DNA of 64,000 bases, from the NCBI RefSeq assembly GCF_013416775.1, contig NZ_SZVI01000010.1:186001-250000 (forward strand), in the 5' to 3' direction. The stretch comes from Rhodoferax sp. BLA1 (GTDB taxonomy: Bacteria > Pseudomonadota > Gammaproteobacteria > Burkholderiales > Burkholderiaceae_C). Positions 38,293 to 47,126 of the stretch are shown here, in pieces (position 1 is the stretch's first letter; every line of letters begins with the position of its first letter). Below the pieces are notes generated by a model, which ran no database searches, had not been told where the DNA came from, and was given only the letters and a program-made list of their open reading frames with translations. The translations under genes were made by a program, and so were the position numbers.

Positions 38293-39267
38293 GTGGCTAA
38301 AAAAACATTCCTGGATTTTGAGACCCCGATTGCCGAGCTGGAAAACAAGATCGAAGAGCTGCGTTATGTGCAGACCGAGTCAGCGGTGGACATTTCGGCC
38401 GAAATCACCCAGCTGGCCAAGAAGAGTCAACAACTCACCAAAGACATCTACAGCGACCTGACGCCCTGGCAGATCACCAAGATCGCCCGCCACGCCGAGC
38501 GCCCGTACGCGCAGGATTACATCAACGAGATATTCACCCATTTTGTTGAACTGCATGGTGACCGGCACTTTGCCGATGACCTCAGCATCATCGGCGGGCT
38601 GGCGCGTTTTAATGGCACACCCTGTATGGTGATTGGCCAGCAAAAAGGCCGCGACACCAAGGAGCGTGGCCTGCGCAACTTCGGCATGAGCAAACCCGAG
38701 GGTTACCGCAAGGCCTTGCGGCTGATGAAAACCGCAGAAAAGTTCAAGCTGCCGGTGTTCACCTTTGTCGACACCCCCGGCGCCTACCCCGGCATTGATG
38801 CTGAAGAGCGTGGTCAGTCCGAGGCCATTGGCCGCAACATCTTCGAAATGGCGCAGCTGGAGGTGCCGATCATCGTCACCATCATCGGAGAAGGTGGCTC
38901 GGGTGGTGCGCTGGCGATCTCGGTGGGTGACCAGGTGCTGATGCTGCAGTACTCGATTTATTCGGTGATCAGCCCCGAAGGTTGCGCCTCCATCCTCTGG
39001 AAAACCTCCGAGAAGGCGCAGGACGCGGCCGACGCGCTGGGCATCACCGCACACCGCCTCAAAGCCCTGGGTGTGATCGACAAAATTGTCAACGAGCCGG
39101 TCGGTGGCGCGCACCGAGACACCAAACAGATGGCGACTTTCCTCAAGCGTGCCCTGACCGACGCGTATCGCCAGCTCAGCGACCTCAAGACACCCGAGCT
39201 GCTGCAGCGCCGTTTTGACCGGCTGCAGAGTTATGGCCGGTTTACCGACATCAAGCCCGGCAAATAA
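38293..39267 (+). CDS. accA: Acetyl-CoA carboxylase carboxyltransferase subunit alpha
   Basis: AccA and AccD together transfer the carboxyl group from biotin-BCCP to acetyl-CoA, the first step of fatty acid synthesis. The 324-aa protein has [20 protein letters not shown] near the N terminus, then [20 protein letters not shown] and [17 protein letters not shown], the carboxyltransferase core. It starts at a GTG ([17 protein letters not shown]) with GGAG 5 bases upstream. accD is not nearby. Confidence 0.96.
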   Translation: MAKKTFLDFETPIAELENKIEELRYVQTESAVDISAEITQLAKKSQQLTKDIYSDLTPWQITKIARHAERPYAQDYINEIFTHFVELHGDRHFADDLSIIGGLARFNGTPCMVIGQQKGRDTKERGLRNFGMSKPEGYRKALRLMKTAEKFKLPVFTFVDTPGAYPGIDAEERGQSEAIGRNIFEMAQLEVPIIVTIIGEGGSGGALAISVGDQVLMLQYSIYSVISPEGCASILWKTSEKAQDAADALGITAHRLKALGVIDKIVNEPVGGAHRDTKQMATFLKRALTDAYRQLSDLKTPELLQRRFDRLQSYGRFTDIKPGK

Positions 39268-39268
39268 G

Positions 39269-39301
39269 CCGGTGCTGGGTATCGCCCCGGACCAGCACCG
39301 G
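39269..39301 (+). terminator. Strong hairpin after accA
   Basis: CCGGTGCTGG (39269-39278) pairs perfectly with CCAGCACCGG (39292-39301) around a 13-base loop. There is no T tract, so it may act as a Rho-dependent or mRNA-stabilising hairpin rather than an intrinsic terminator. Confidence 0.4.
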
Positions 39302-39363
39302 GGCCCACGGCTGGCACCCACGGTGGTCACCAAGCCTGACGTCTTCCATTTGTTGCCCAACCC

Positions 39364-40314
39364 ATGACCTGCTCTTTTGAGCAAGCGATGGCGGCTTTTG
39401 AGCCGACCTTGCCGCTGGTGGTGGGCTACAGCGGTGGTGCGGATTCCACAGCCTTGTTGCTGGCCTGCGCCCAGAAATGGCCGGGGCAGGTCAGCGCAGT
39501 GCATGTCCACCACGGCCTGCAGGCGGCTGCGGACGATTTCGAAGCCCATTGCCGACAGGTGTGTGCCGCACTCAATGTGCCGCTGACGGTGCAAAAAGTG
39601 CAGGCCCAGCCGCTGCCCGGGCAAAGCCCTGAGGACGCCGCCCGCCGCCACCGTTACAAGGCTTTTGAGGCTCTGGCCCTTATGAATCAAGGGCAGGTAG
39701 CTATGCCATCCATAGCGATCGCACACCACGCGGACGACCAGATCGAGACCTTGCTGCTGGCCCTTAGCCGGGGCGCCGGGCTACCGGGTTTGAGTGCCAT
39801 GCCGACCACCTGGACACGTGCAGGCATCTCCTACCACCGCCCCTTGTTACGGGTGAGTGGCGCCGAGGTGCGGCGCTGGGTGGCCGGGCAGGGGGCGGCT
39901 TTTGTGACCGACCCCAGCAATGTCGACGAGCGCTATACCCGCAACCGCATCCGGGCGCGTGTGTTGCCAGCCTTGGAGGCCTGTTTCCCCCAGTTTCGTG
40001 ACACCTTTGCGCGCAGCGCCGCGCATGCCGCCCAAGCCCAGGCTTTGCTGCTGGAGGTGGCGGCACAAGATTTGGCCCAGATGGGTGTGCCACCGCGCAT
40101 CAAGGCTTTGCAGCTTATGAGTCGGCCCCGGCTGGCCAATGTGCTGCGGCACTGGCTGTTGAGTTGCCACCAGACCACGGCCAGCGCCGCCCAGCTCGAC
40201 GAACTGATGCATCAGATTGGCGCGTGCCAGACCCGTGGTCATGCGCTGCGTCTGAAGGTTGGCACGGGCTTGTGTGAGCGGCGTGGCCCAAAGCTGCATT
40301 GGTACAATCCCTGA
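39364..40314 (+). CDS. tilS: tRNA(Ile)-lysidine synthase
   Basis: TilS adds lysine to C34 of tRNA-Ile(CAU), changing its decoding to AUA; it is essential in most bacteria. The PP-loop YSGGADSTALLLAC (about residues 22-35), VHVHHGLQAAADDFEAHC and HHADDQIETLLLALSRGAG are present. At 316 aa it lacks much of the C-terminal tRNA-binding region of the longer E. coli enzyme. A dispersed repeat adds a segment (ALMNQGQVAMPS) just before HHADDQ, where E. coli TilS is several residues shorter. Confidence 0.93.
   Translation: MTCSFEQAMAAFEPTLPLVVGYSGGADSTALLLACAQKWPGQVSAVHVHHGLQAAADDFEAHCRQVCAALNVPLTVQKVQAQPLPGQSPEDAARRHRYKAFEALALMNQGQVAMPSIAIAHHADDQIETLLLALSRGAGLPGLSAMPTTWTRAGISYHRPLLRVSGAEVRRWVAGQGAAFVTDPSNVDERYTRNRIRARVLPALEACFPQFRDTFARSAAHAAQAQALLLEVAAQDLAQMGVPPRIKALQLMSRPRLANVLRHWLLSCHQTTASAAQLDELMHQIGACQTRGHALRLKVGTGLCERRGPKLHWYNP
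39664..39703 (+). repeat. Dispersed short repeat, tilS copy
   Basis: The copy is GAGGCTCTGGCCCTTATGAATCAAGGGCAGGTAGCTATG, with a GCCCTT/AAGGGC stem. It is translated as EALALMNQGQVAM in the same frame as the cobU, cobD and DUF349 copies. It lies within the PP-loop ATPase domain between two core strands. Confidence 0.8.
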
Positions 40315-40340
40315 GTTTTTAACGCCTCTCACACCCCAAC

Positions 40341-41612
40341 ATGTCCTTGATTGTTCATAAATACGGCGGCACGTCGATGGGCTCGACCGAGCGCATCAGC
40401 AATGTCGCCAAACGCGTTGCCAAATGGGCACGCGCCGGTCACCAGATGGTGGTCGTGCCCAGCGCCATGAGTGGCGAAACCAACCGTCTGCTGGGTCTGG
40501 CCAAAGAGCTGGCCCCGTCCAGCCTGAGTGATGCCTACTACCGCGAGCTTGACATGCTGGCCGCCACCGGTGAGCAGGCCTCCAGCGCTTTGCTGGCGAT
40601 TGCGCTGCAGGCGCAGGGGCTCGAATCGGTCAGCTACGCGGGTTGGCAGGTGCCGATCCGTACCAACAGCGCCTACACCAAGGCGCGGATTGAGTCGATT
40701 GACGACCAGCGTGTGCGCGCTGATCTGGCCGAAGGCAAGGTGGTGATCGTCACCGGCTTCCAAGGTCTGGACGACTTGGGCAACATCACCACCTTGGGTC
40801 GTGGTGGTTCGGACACCTCGGCGGTGGCTGTGGCCGCGGCGATGAAGGCCGACGAATGCCTGATCTACACCGATGTGGATGGTGTCTACACCACCGACCC
40901 GCGTGTGGTGCCCGAAGCCCGCCGCCTGCAGACCGTCAGCTTTGAAGAAATGCTGGAGATGGCCTCGATGGGCTCCAAGGTGCTGCAGATCCGTTCGGTC
41001 GAGTTCGCTGGCAAGTACAAGGTCAAGCTGCGGGTGCTGAGCAGTTTCACACCCTGGGATATCGATATTGTTGAAGAAGCCAAGTCTGGCACGCTGATTA
41101 CTTTTGAGGAAGATGAAAACATGGAACAAGCCATTGTTTCCGGCATTGCGTTCACCCGTGATGAGACCAAAATTTCCGTGCTCGGTGTGCCCGACAAGCC
41201 CGGTGTGGCTTACCAGATCCTGGGCGCCGTGGCTGACGCCAATGTCGAAGTCGACATGATCATCCAGAACATCAGCAAGGACGGCAAAACCGATTTCAGC
41301 TTCACCGTGAACCATGGCGACTACGTCAAGACCATGGATCTGCTCAAAAACACCGTGGTGCCCAAACTCGGCGCGCAAGAGGTGGTGGGTGACACCAAGA
41401 TCTGCAAGGTGTCGATTGTGGGCATCGGCATGCGCAGCCACGTGGGTGTGGCCAGCACCATGTTCCGCGTGCTGAGCGAAGAAGGCATCAACATCCAGAT
41501 GATCTCCACCAGCGAGATCAAGACCTCGGTGGTGATCGACGAAAAGTACATGGAACTGGCCGTGAAAGCTTTGCACAAAGCTTTTGGTCTGGATCAGGCG
41601 CCTGTTCGTTAA
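40341..41612 (+). CDS. lysC: Aspartate kinase
   Basis: The first enzyme of the aspartate family pathway (lysine, threonine, methionine, diaminopimelate). The 423-aa monofunctional enzyme begins VHKYGGTSMGSTERI, has GRGGSDTSAVAVAAAM in the kinase domain (to about residue 250) and two C-terminal ACT domains (about 265-410) that should bind lysine and/or threonine for feedback control. The size and two ACT domains fit the Corynebacterium/Pseudomonas-type enzyme. tRNA-Ser follows 42 bases downstream. Confidence 0.95.
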   Translation: MSLIVHKYGGTSMGSTERISNVAKRVAKWARAGHQMVVVPSAMSGETNRLLGLAKELAPSSLSDAYYRELDMLAATGEQASSALLAIALQAQGLESVSYAGWQVPIRTNSAYTKARIESIDDQRVRADLAEGKVVIVTGFQGLDDLGNITTLGRGGSDTSAVAVAAAMKADECLIYTDVDGVYTTDPRVVPEARRLQTVSFEEMLEMASMGSKVLQIRSVEFAGKYKVKLRVLSSFTPWDIDIVEEAKSGTLITFEEDENMEQAIVSGIAFTRDETKISVLGVPDKPGVAYQILGAVADANVEVDMIIQNISKDGKTDFSFTVNHGDYVKTMDLLKNTVVPKLGAQEVVGDTKICKVSIVGIGMRSHVGVASTMFRVLSEEGINIQMISTSEIKTSVVIDEKYMELAVKALHKAFGLDQAPVR

Positions 41613-41654
41613 AAACACCCCCAAGTCGTGACATAATCGCGGCTCTGAATTTCA

Positions 41655-41747
41655 GGAAACGTGACCGAGTGGCCGAAGGTGCTCCCCTGCTAAGGGAGTA
41701 TGGGGTGTAGAGCCTCATCGAGGGTTCGAATCCCTCCGTTTCCGCCA
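41655..41747 (+). tRNA. tRNA-Ser (anticodon GCU)
   Basis: A 93-base class II tRNA. The acceptor stem GGAAACG pairs with CGTTTCC, followed by discriminator G and an encoded CCA. The anticodon arm CTCCC-CTGCTAA-GGGAG gives anticodon GCT (reads AGC/AGU). A long variable arm is present, and the T arm contains GGGTTCGAATCCC. A CATAAT hexamer at 41632-41637 is a plausible -10 for its own promoter. Confidence 0.97.
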
Positions 41748-41753
41748 AATCCT

Positions 41754-41787
41754 AAAAGCCACCCTTCGAAAGATGGGTGGCTTTTTT
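41754..41787 (+). terminator. Rho-independent terminator after tRNA-Ser
   Basis: AAAAGCCACCC and GGGTGGCTTTTTT form a long stem around a 10-base loop, ending in a T tract. It directly follows the tRNA and precedes xerD. Confidence 0.9.
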
Positions 41788-41812
41788 GTTGTCCCGCCAA
41801 GGAGCGTGCCCC

Positions 41813-42739
41813 ATGCCAACCCGCCCAGTGCCCTCAAGCTTGCCACCGGACCCGGTGATTGACAGCTTTGTGGATGCCTTGTGGCTCGAAGATGGCTTGT
41901 CGAAAAACACCTTGATGGCGTACCGGCGAGACCTCACGCTGTTTTCAAGCTGGCTCGCTGCGCTTGGCCGCCAACTGGTACAGGTGACGCAGGATGACAT
42001 CAACGCCTATTTTGCGGCCCGGCATGCCCACACCAAGGCCACCACGGCCAACCGGCGCCTGACGGTGTTGAAGCGGTTTTTCCATTGGGCCTTGCGCGAA
42101 CATCTGGTCAGCGCTGACCCGACCATAAAAATGCTGTCGGCCAAACAGCACCTGCGCCTGCCCAAAACCCTGACCGAGTTTCAGGTGGAGGCTTTGCTGG
42201 CGGCGCCCGACGTGGCCACCGCCCAGGGCGTGCGTGACCGCAGCATGCTGGAGCTGATGTACGCCAGTGGCTTGCGGGTGAGTGAATTGGTCTCGCTGCG
42301 GGTCTTCAACATCAGCCTGAGTGACAACGTGCTGCGGGTGTTTGGCAAGGGCAACAAGGAGCGTCTGGTGCCTTTTGGTGAGGTGGCCAGCTTGTGGCTC
42401 CAGCGTTACTTGGCTCAAGCGCGTGGCGAGCTGCTGGCGGGGAACAGCACCGACGATCTGTTTGTGACCCACAAGGGGCCCACACCCGGCACCGCCATGA
42501 GCCGGGTGATGTTCTGGATGATGGTCAAAAAATATGCGTTGGCGGCGGGTATCAGCTCACCGATGTCGCCACACACCCTGCGCCACGCATTTGCCACCCA
42601 TCTGCTCAACCACGGTGCGGATTTGCGCGCTGTGCAGATGCTGCTGGGGCATGCGGATATTTCCACCACCACCATCTACACCCATGTGGCGCGTGAGCGG
42701 CTGAAAGTGTTGCATGCGCAACACCATCCACGCGGCTAA
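41813..42739 (+). CDS. xerD: Site-specific tyrosine recombinase XerD
   Basis: XerD acts with XerC at dif to resolve chromosome dimers. The 308-aa protein has an N-terminal SAM-like core-binding domain (GLSKNTLMAYRRDLTLFSSW) and a catalytic domain with the Arg in SGLRVSELVSLR, HTLRHAFATHLLNHG (His and Arg), LGHADISTTTIYTHV (His and nucleophile Tyr). The ATG at 41813 has AAGGAG 9 bases upstream; an earlier ATG would lie inside the terminator. No integron or phage genes surround it, so the housekeeping role is likely. Confidence 0.92.
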   Translation: MPTRPVPSSLPPDPVIDSFVDALWLEDGLSKNTLMAYRRDLTLFSSWLAALGRQLVQVTQDDINAYFAARHAHTKATTANRRLTVLKRFFHWALREHLVSADPTIKMLSAKQHLRLPKTLTEFQVEALLAAPDVATAQGVRDRSMLELMYASGLRVSELVSLRVFNISLSDNVLRVFGKGNKERLVPFGEVASLWLQRYLAQARGELLAGNSTDDLFVTHKGPTPGTAMSRVMFWMMVKKYALAAGISSPMSPHTLRHAFATHLLNHGADLRAVQMLLGHADISTTTIYTHVARERLKVLHAQHHPRG

Positions 42740-42750
42740 GGCCGGGTGGA

Positions 42751-44010
42751 TCAGGCGGTGAGGTTGTCGGACCAAGCCAGGGCCTGCAGGTGCGCCCAGT
42801 TCACCTGGTCTCCGGTCAAATGCAGGGAGATGGCGGTTTCTGCAAACAGGGTGTCGTCTGCGTTTTCACAGGCCAGGGTGAGTTGTAAAAACGGTGCGAG
42901 TACCCCCTTGTTGTGCAGCAGGGCGTCGGTCACCGACTGTGGCAGCGAAATCGATTCGAGCGCCTCTCGCATTGGCATGCCCAGCATGGTGTCAAGCAGC
43001 GAGAAAATGCCCACCACAAAGGCGTTGTCACATTCCTCAGGCGGCAACAGCTCTGCCGCCAGCAGTTCCATCAGGCGGCCGCGCACCACAGCGGCGTAAC
43101 CCACTGCGGGTGTGGCACCAGCTGCACCCGAGGTGGTCATCAACAGGGCCGCCCAGCGGAACAGTTTTTTGAGGCCCAGCAACATCACCGCATGGCGGAA
43201 CGAGGTGATCTCACAACTCAGACCAAACCCGGCCGAATTGATGAAACGCAGCAGGTTAAAAGACAGGGTCGGGTCGTGTTTGAACACCTCTTCGATCTCG
43301 GCCGTGCTGGCCTGGTTGCGCACCAGGTTGATCAAGTGAATGATCGCCGCCTGGGCCGGGCGGATGGTCTGGCCTTTGACCAGAATCGGGCGCGAAAACC
43401 AGTAGCCTTGAAACAACTTGGCGCCGGCCGACAGCGCCGCTTCATAGTCCTCCTGGGTTTCAATTTTTTCCACCACCAACTGGATGCCGGGATGTTCAGC
43501 CAGTCCTCGGACGATGGTTCTGAGTTGATCGGTGGAGACCCGGTTGTTTTCGACCTTGACAAACGATGCCAGCGGCAACCAGTTGGCATAAGCGGGTGAC
43601 ATCACGGTCTGGTCAAAAGCGAGCCGGAAGCCTCGCCGATGCACGTCGATCATGGTTTGCAGGAAGGTTTCAATGTCTTCTGGTTCCGACTGGTCTTCGG
43701 GCATGGGCGGCACTTCCAGTACAACGCGGTCCGGCTCGATCAGCTCGAGGTGGCCGCCCGCCAGGGTGCGGTGGGTGCAATTGATAAAAATGGTCTTGCT
43801 GGTGTTGCGCATTTCGCTGTCGGCGTTGGACAGCAGGTTGAACAACAGCGCGGCATCACTGGCGGCTGAATAGGTGTTGTTGGTCAGGGAACGGTCAAAC
43901 AGCTCATAACCAAACACTGTGCGTTTGGCATCCAAAATGGGTTGTCGAGCAATCGCCATGGATGAACTGGTGTTTGGGTTGGTATCAGGTCGCTGGGGGG
44001 AGTCGGACAT
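42751..44010 (-). CDS. EAL-HDOD domain signalling protein with degenerate EAL
   Basis: A 419-aa cytoplasmic protein. The N-terminal half (about residues 18-210) has the EAL fold but reads YELFDR in place of the catalytic EAL box and LAFDQTV where active enzymes have the DD motif, so c-di-GMP hydrolysis is unlikely. The C-terminal half (about 215-400) is an HDOD domain with VFKHDPTLSFNLLRFINSAG and LGLKKLFRWAALLM. Such YuxH/CdgJ-like proteins affect motility and signalling in other bacteria. It is convergent with xerD. Confidence 0.87.
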   Translation of the reverse strand: MSDSPQRPDTNPNTSSSMAIARQPILDAKRTVFGYELFDRSLTNNTYSAASDAALLFNLLSNADSEMRNTSKTIFINCTHRTLAGGHLELIEPDRVVLEVPPMPEDQSEPEDIETFLQTMIDVHRRGFRLAFDQTVMSPAYANWLPLASFVKVENNRVSTDQLRTIVRGLAEHPGIQLVVEKIETQEDYEAALSAGAKLFQGYWFSRPILVKGQTIRPAQAAIIHLINLVRNQASTAEIEEVFKHDPTLSFNLLRFINSAGFGLSCEITSFRHAVMLLGLKKLFRWAALLMTTSGAAGATPAVGYAAVVRGRLMELLAAELLPPEECDNAFVVGIFSLLDTMLGMPMREALESISLPQSVTDALLHNKGVLAPFLQLTLACENADDTLFAETAISLHLTGDQVNWAHLQALAWSDNLTA

Positions 44011-44035
44011 GGAAAAGCCTTAAAAAATTCGGGGG

Positions 44036-44905
44036 TCAGGCAGCCTGCGGTGTACCACACAACGCAGTCAGCTCGGCCTCAGTAAAACCGGCAGCACGCC
44101 GGGCAGAGAGATTGAAGGGGCCCTTGAGCACCGGTGCGGTATACCGCTGTGCCAACTGGGTGTAGGTCAGTACAGGGTCCAGGCCACGTTGGGCACACAG
44201 GGCAGCGTACCAGCGGTTGCCCGTGGCCACATGACCAATTTCGTCGCGCAGGATCACATCGAGGATGGCCGCAGCCGCTTGGTCACCCACCGATACCAGT
44301 TTGTTGCGAATGGCGGGTGTGACATCCAGCCCCCGTGCCTCCAAGGTGCGCGGCACCAGTGCCAGGCGGGCCAGCAGATCGTCCCGCGTTTTGGCTGCCA
44401 TGTCCCATAGGCCATCGTGGGCAGGGAAATCGCCGTAGGCGTGGCCCAGAGACTGGAGGTGGGCTTCCAGCAATTGAAAGTGCAGCGCTTCTTCCACCGC
44501 CACCTGCCACCAGTCGCGGTAAAAGACCTCAGGCATGTCGGGAAAGCGCCAGACGATGTCGAGCGCCAGGTTGATCGCGTTGGCTTCAATGTGTGTCAGC
44601 GCGTGGATCAGGCTGGCACGGCCCTCGGCTGAACCCACCGCACGTTTAGTCAGGGCGTTGGGTTGAACCAACTGCGGGCGTGGCGGGCGTCCTGGCACAC
44701 CGTCAGGTTCTGGCAGGTGAGCCCAGGTATCCACCGGCCAATCCTGTACCTTGAGGGCTCTCACTGCCTGGGCTTTGTCCTGTGTATCAGGCAGCAACAA
44801 CAGCCGCAGGGCTTGGGCGCGCAAACACGCTCTCGATGCCTGCCCGTCAGCCAGAGGCTGTTTGGGCGAGCTGCCTTGGCATGGGTCCGTGCGGGGCAAA
44901 GTCAT
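44036..44905 (-). CDS. DUF455 ferritin-like protein
   Basis: A 289-aa helical protein of the DUF455 family. Potential di-metal ligands are in HIEANAINLALD, VAVEEALHFQLLEAHL and LRDEIGHVATGNRW, spaced as in ferritin-like four-helix bundles, and similar to the non-haem di-iron site of MiaE-type proteins. Substrate and role are unknown. It is divergent from the carbonic anhydrase-like gene across about 50 bases, where TACAAT at 44923-44928 is a possible -10 for the plus-strand gene. Confidence 0.82.
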   Translation of the reverse strand: MTLPRTDPCQGSSPKQPLADGQASRACLRAQALRLLLLPDTQDKAQAVRALKVQDWPVDTWAHLPEPDGVPGRPPRPQLVQPNALTKRAVGSAEGRASLIHALTHIEANAINLALDIVWRFPDMPEVFYRDWWQVAVEEALHFQLLEAHLQSLGHAYGDFPAHDGLWDMAAKTRDDLLARLALVPRTLEARGLDVTPAIRNKLVSVGDQAAAAILDVILRDEIGHVATGNRWYAALCAQRGLDPVLTYTQLAQRYTAPVLKGPFNLSARRAAGFTEAELTALCGTPQAA

Positions 44906-44957
44906 GGTGGGTTTCTCAATCCTACAATTCTAGGTAACAAAAACGTGAAAGAAACCT

Positions 44958-45482
44958 ATGGCAATGTATGAAGTTGATGGCATCTGCCCCACGGTGGCCA
45001 AGTCTGCCTGGGTGGCCGACAGCGCCCAGGTCATGGGTGATGTGGTGCTGGCCGGCGATGTGAGTATCTGGTTTGGTGTGGTGGCGCGCGGCGACACCGC
45101 ACCCATCCGCATTGGTGAGCGCAGCAACATCCAGGACTTGAGTGTGTTGCACGCCGATGTGGGCCAGCCCCTGACCATTGGTGCAGGTGTGACGGTGGGG
45201 CACAAGGCGGTGTTGCACGGCTGCACCGTGGGAGACAACAGCCTGATCGGCATCGGTGCGGTGGTGCTCAACGGTGCCAAAATTGGCCAGGGTTGCCTGG
45301 TCGGTGCCGGTGCGCTTGTGACCGAAGGCAAGGTATTTCCAGATGGCTCTATGATCCTGGGCAGCCCGGCCAGAGTGGTGCGTAACCTCTCCCCCGAGCA
45401 GTTGCAGGGCTTGCGCCAAAGTGCGGACCACTATGTGGCCAATGCCCGGCGCTTTCAAGCCAGCTTGCACAAAATCGCCTGA
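44958..45482 (+). CDS. Gamma carbonic anhydrase family protein (YrdA-like)
   Basis: A 174-aa left-handed beta-helix protein built of hexapeptide repeats ([20 protein letters not shown] and onward). Metal-binding histidines are in VLHADVG and [10 protein letters not shown], matching the gamma carbonic anhydrase triad. YrdA-like homologues bind zinc, but carbonic anhydrase activity is often weak or unproven. The gene precedes hslO by 18 bases. Confidence 0.9.
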   Translation: MAMYEVDGICPTVAKSAWVADSAQVMGDVVLAGDVSIWFGVVARGDTAPIRIGERSNIQDLSVLHADVGQPLTIGAGVTVGHKAVLHGCTVGDNSLIGIGAVVLNGAKIGQGCLVGAGALVTEGKVFPDGSMILGSPARVVRNLSPEQLQGLRQSADHYVANARRFQASLHKIA

Positions 45483-45500
45483 TTTTTCTAGGAACCCAAC

Positions 45501-46487
45501 TTGTCTGAAATTCATAAATTCCTGTTCGATGGCCTGCCCGTGCGCGGTGTTCTGGTGCGCCTGACCGATGCCTGGCGCGAGATTCTGAGCCGCCGTGCCG
45601 CCAACACCACCCACGGGGCCTACCCGCAGCCCTTGCAAAACCTGCTGGGTGAAATGACGGCCGCTGCGGTGTTGATGCAGTCCAACATCAAGTTTGATGG
45701 GGCTTTGGTACTCCAGATTTTTGGTGATGGCCCGGTCAAACTGGCGGTGGTGGAGGTGCAGCCCGACCTGGGTTTACGCGCAACAGCCACACTCAATGGC
45801 ACCTTGGATGCCGAGGCTAGCCTCAGCCAGATGGTGAATGTGGACAACCAGGGCCGGTGTGCCATCACGCTGGACCCGCAAAACCGCCAACCCGGCCAGC
45901 AGCCCTACCAAGGGGTCGTGCCCTTGTTTGGTGACCAGCATGAAAAGCTGGACAAGCTCAGTGATGTGTTGCAGCACTACATGCTGCAAAGCGAGCAGCT
46001 GGACACCACCCTGGTGCTGGCCGCTGACGACCAGGTGGCCGCCGGCCTGCTGATCCAGCGCCTGCCGATGCAGGGTGTGGGTAACCTGGCGGGCACGGCA
46101 GCACGGGCGCCCGAGGACGACATCGGCCTCAACGAGGACTACCAGCGTATCGCGATTCTGGCGTCCAGCCTCAAACGCGAAGAACTGCTGACGCTGGACG
46201 CAGACAGCATCCTGCACCGCCTGTTCTGGGACGAGAGTGTGCTGCGGTTCGAGCCTTTGGCCGGTGACAAGGGGCCGCGTTTTTCATGCACCTGCAGCCG
46301 TGAACGGGTCAGTCGTATGTTGTTGAGCCTGGGGGCGCCAGAGGTCGACAGCATCCTGCAGGAACGACCGGATGTGGAGGTGGGTTGTGATTATTGCGGC
46401 CAGCAATACCGCTTTGATGCGGTGGATGCCGCGCTGATTTTTCGCCAGCCGGAGCAGTTGCCGCCCAGCAGCCCCGAGGTGCAGTAA
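45501..46487 (+). CDS. hslO: Redox-regulated chaperone Hsp33
   Basis: Hsp33 is a holdase activated by oxidation of a C-terminal zinc centre. The 328-aa protein begins at TTG with AGGAA about 7 bases upstream. The C-terminal motif is CTC (in FSCTCSRERV) and CDYC (in VGCDYCGQQY) about 30 residues later, the CxC-CxxC zinc switch. It ends only 8 bases from the convergent zapA stop. Confidence 0.95.
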   Translation: MSEIHKFLFDGLPVRGVLVRLTDAWREILSRRAANTTHGAYPQPLQNLLGEMTAAAVLMQSNIKFDGALVLQIFGDGPVKLAVVEVQPDLGLRATATLNGTLDAEASLSQMVNVDNQGRCAITLDPQNRQPGQQPYQGVVPLFGDQHEKLDKLSDVLQHYMLQSEQLDTTLVLAADDQVAAGLLIQRLPMQGVGNLAGTAARAPEDDIGLNEDYQRIAILASSLKREELLTLDADSILHRLFWDESVLRFEPLAGDKGPRFSCTCSRERVSRMLLSLGAPEVDSILQERPDVEVGCDYCGQQYRFDAVDAALIFRQPEQLPPSSPEVQ

Positions 46488-46495
46488 GCGCTGCC

Positions 46496-46822
46496 TTAGA
46501 TCAGGCGGTTGTCCCGGTTCAGGGCCTCATCCAGCCGGGCCAGCAAGGCCCCCAGCTTCTCTGAGGGCTGGCTGGCTGGGTGGGCAGGTGTGCTCTCAGC
46601 GCCCGCCAGCGCCTGACGTGCGCTCTGGTCGGTCAAGTCAAATGCCAGGTTCAACGCTGCCAGCACCGCAATACGGTCACGGGCACGCACTTTGCCACCA
46701 TCTCGGATCTTGCACATGGCGGTATCGACCCGCTCCACCGCATCCAGCAGGCGTGCATCACCGCCGTCGGGGCAGCCCAGCAGGTAACTCTGGCCCATGA
46801 TCTGCACTTCCAGCTGCTTCAT
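46496..46822 (-). CDS. zapA: Cell division protein ZapA
   Basis: ZapA binds and bundles FtsZ at midcell. The 108-aa protein has the N-terminal beta segment KQLEVQIMGQSYLLGCPDGG and the helix LLDAVERVDTAMCKIRDGGK, then a coiled-coil tail. Its ATG overlaps the stop of the upstream zapB-like gene by 4 bases. No 6S RNA was found next to it, although ssrS follows zapA in some proteobacteria. Confidence 0.9.
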   Translation of the reverse strand: MKQLEVQIMGQSYLLGCPDGGDARLLDAVERVDTAMCKIRDGGKVRARDRIAVLAALNLAFDLTDQSARQALAGAESTPAHPASQPSEKLGALLARLDEALNRDNRLI

Positions 46823-47076
46823 GCTTCACCCCGCGATGCGGCTGTCTTGAAGGCCGGTTTGACCGTGCTGCTGCCAGCCTCTTGCGGCAGGCGCTCCAGC
46901 AGTGCGTCCACACGGGCACGCGCCGCGCCCAGGCGTGATTTGAGCGAATCCCGCTCCTGGGTGAGTGTGTCAACCTGCTGGTTGAGCAGGGCATTGGTGC
47001 GCATGAGTTCTTCATAACGCACCAGCAGGCGTTCCACACGTTCGGTGATTTGGTCGATTTGGGTCAGGTCCGACAT
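46819..47076 (-). CDS. Small coiled-coil protein, ZapB-like
   Basis: An 85-aa protein from the ATG at 47076 (MSDLTQIDQITERVERLLVR). It is almost entirely a heptad coiled coil (LMRTNALLNQQVDTLTQERDSLKSRL) with a short polar tail. It resembles the small ZapB-like proteins commonly encoded directly upstream of zapA in betaproteobacteria. Co-translation with zapA suggests a division role. An in-frame upstream extension to 47130 is not supported by family length. Confidence 0.78.
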   Translation of the reverse strand: MSDLTQIDQITERVERLLVRYEELMRTNALLNQQVDTLTQERDSLKSRLGAARARVDALLERLPQEAGSSTVKPAFKTAASRGEA

Positions 47077-47126
47077 AGACGCGCATTGTAGGGTTTGCCG
47101 AGCCTGGCCGGGACCCCGCTGTGCCT

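Noticed and set aside
41655..42739. Integrative element at tRNA-Ser because a tyrosine recombinase follows it
   Set aside because: The recombinase is a housekeeping XerD, no duplicated tRNA 3' end was found nearby, and the flanking genes are core genes.
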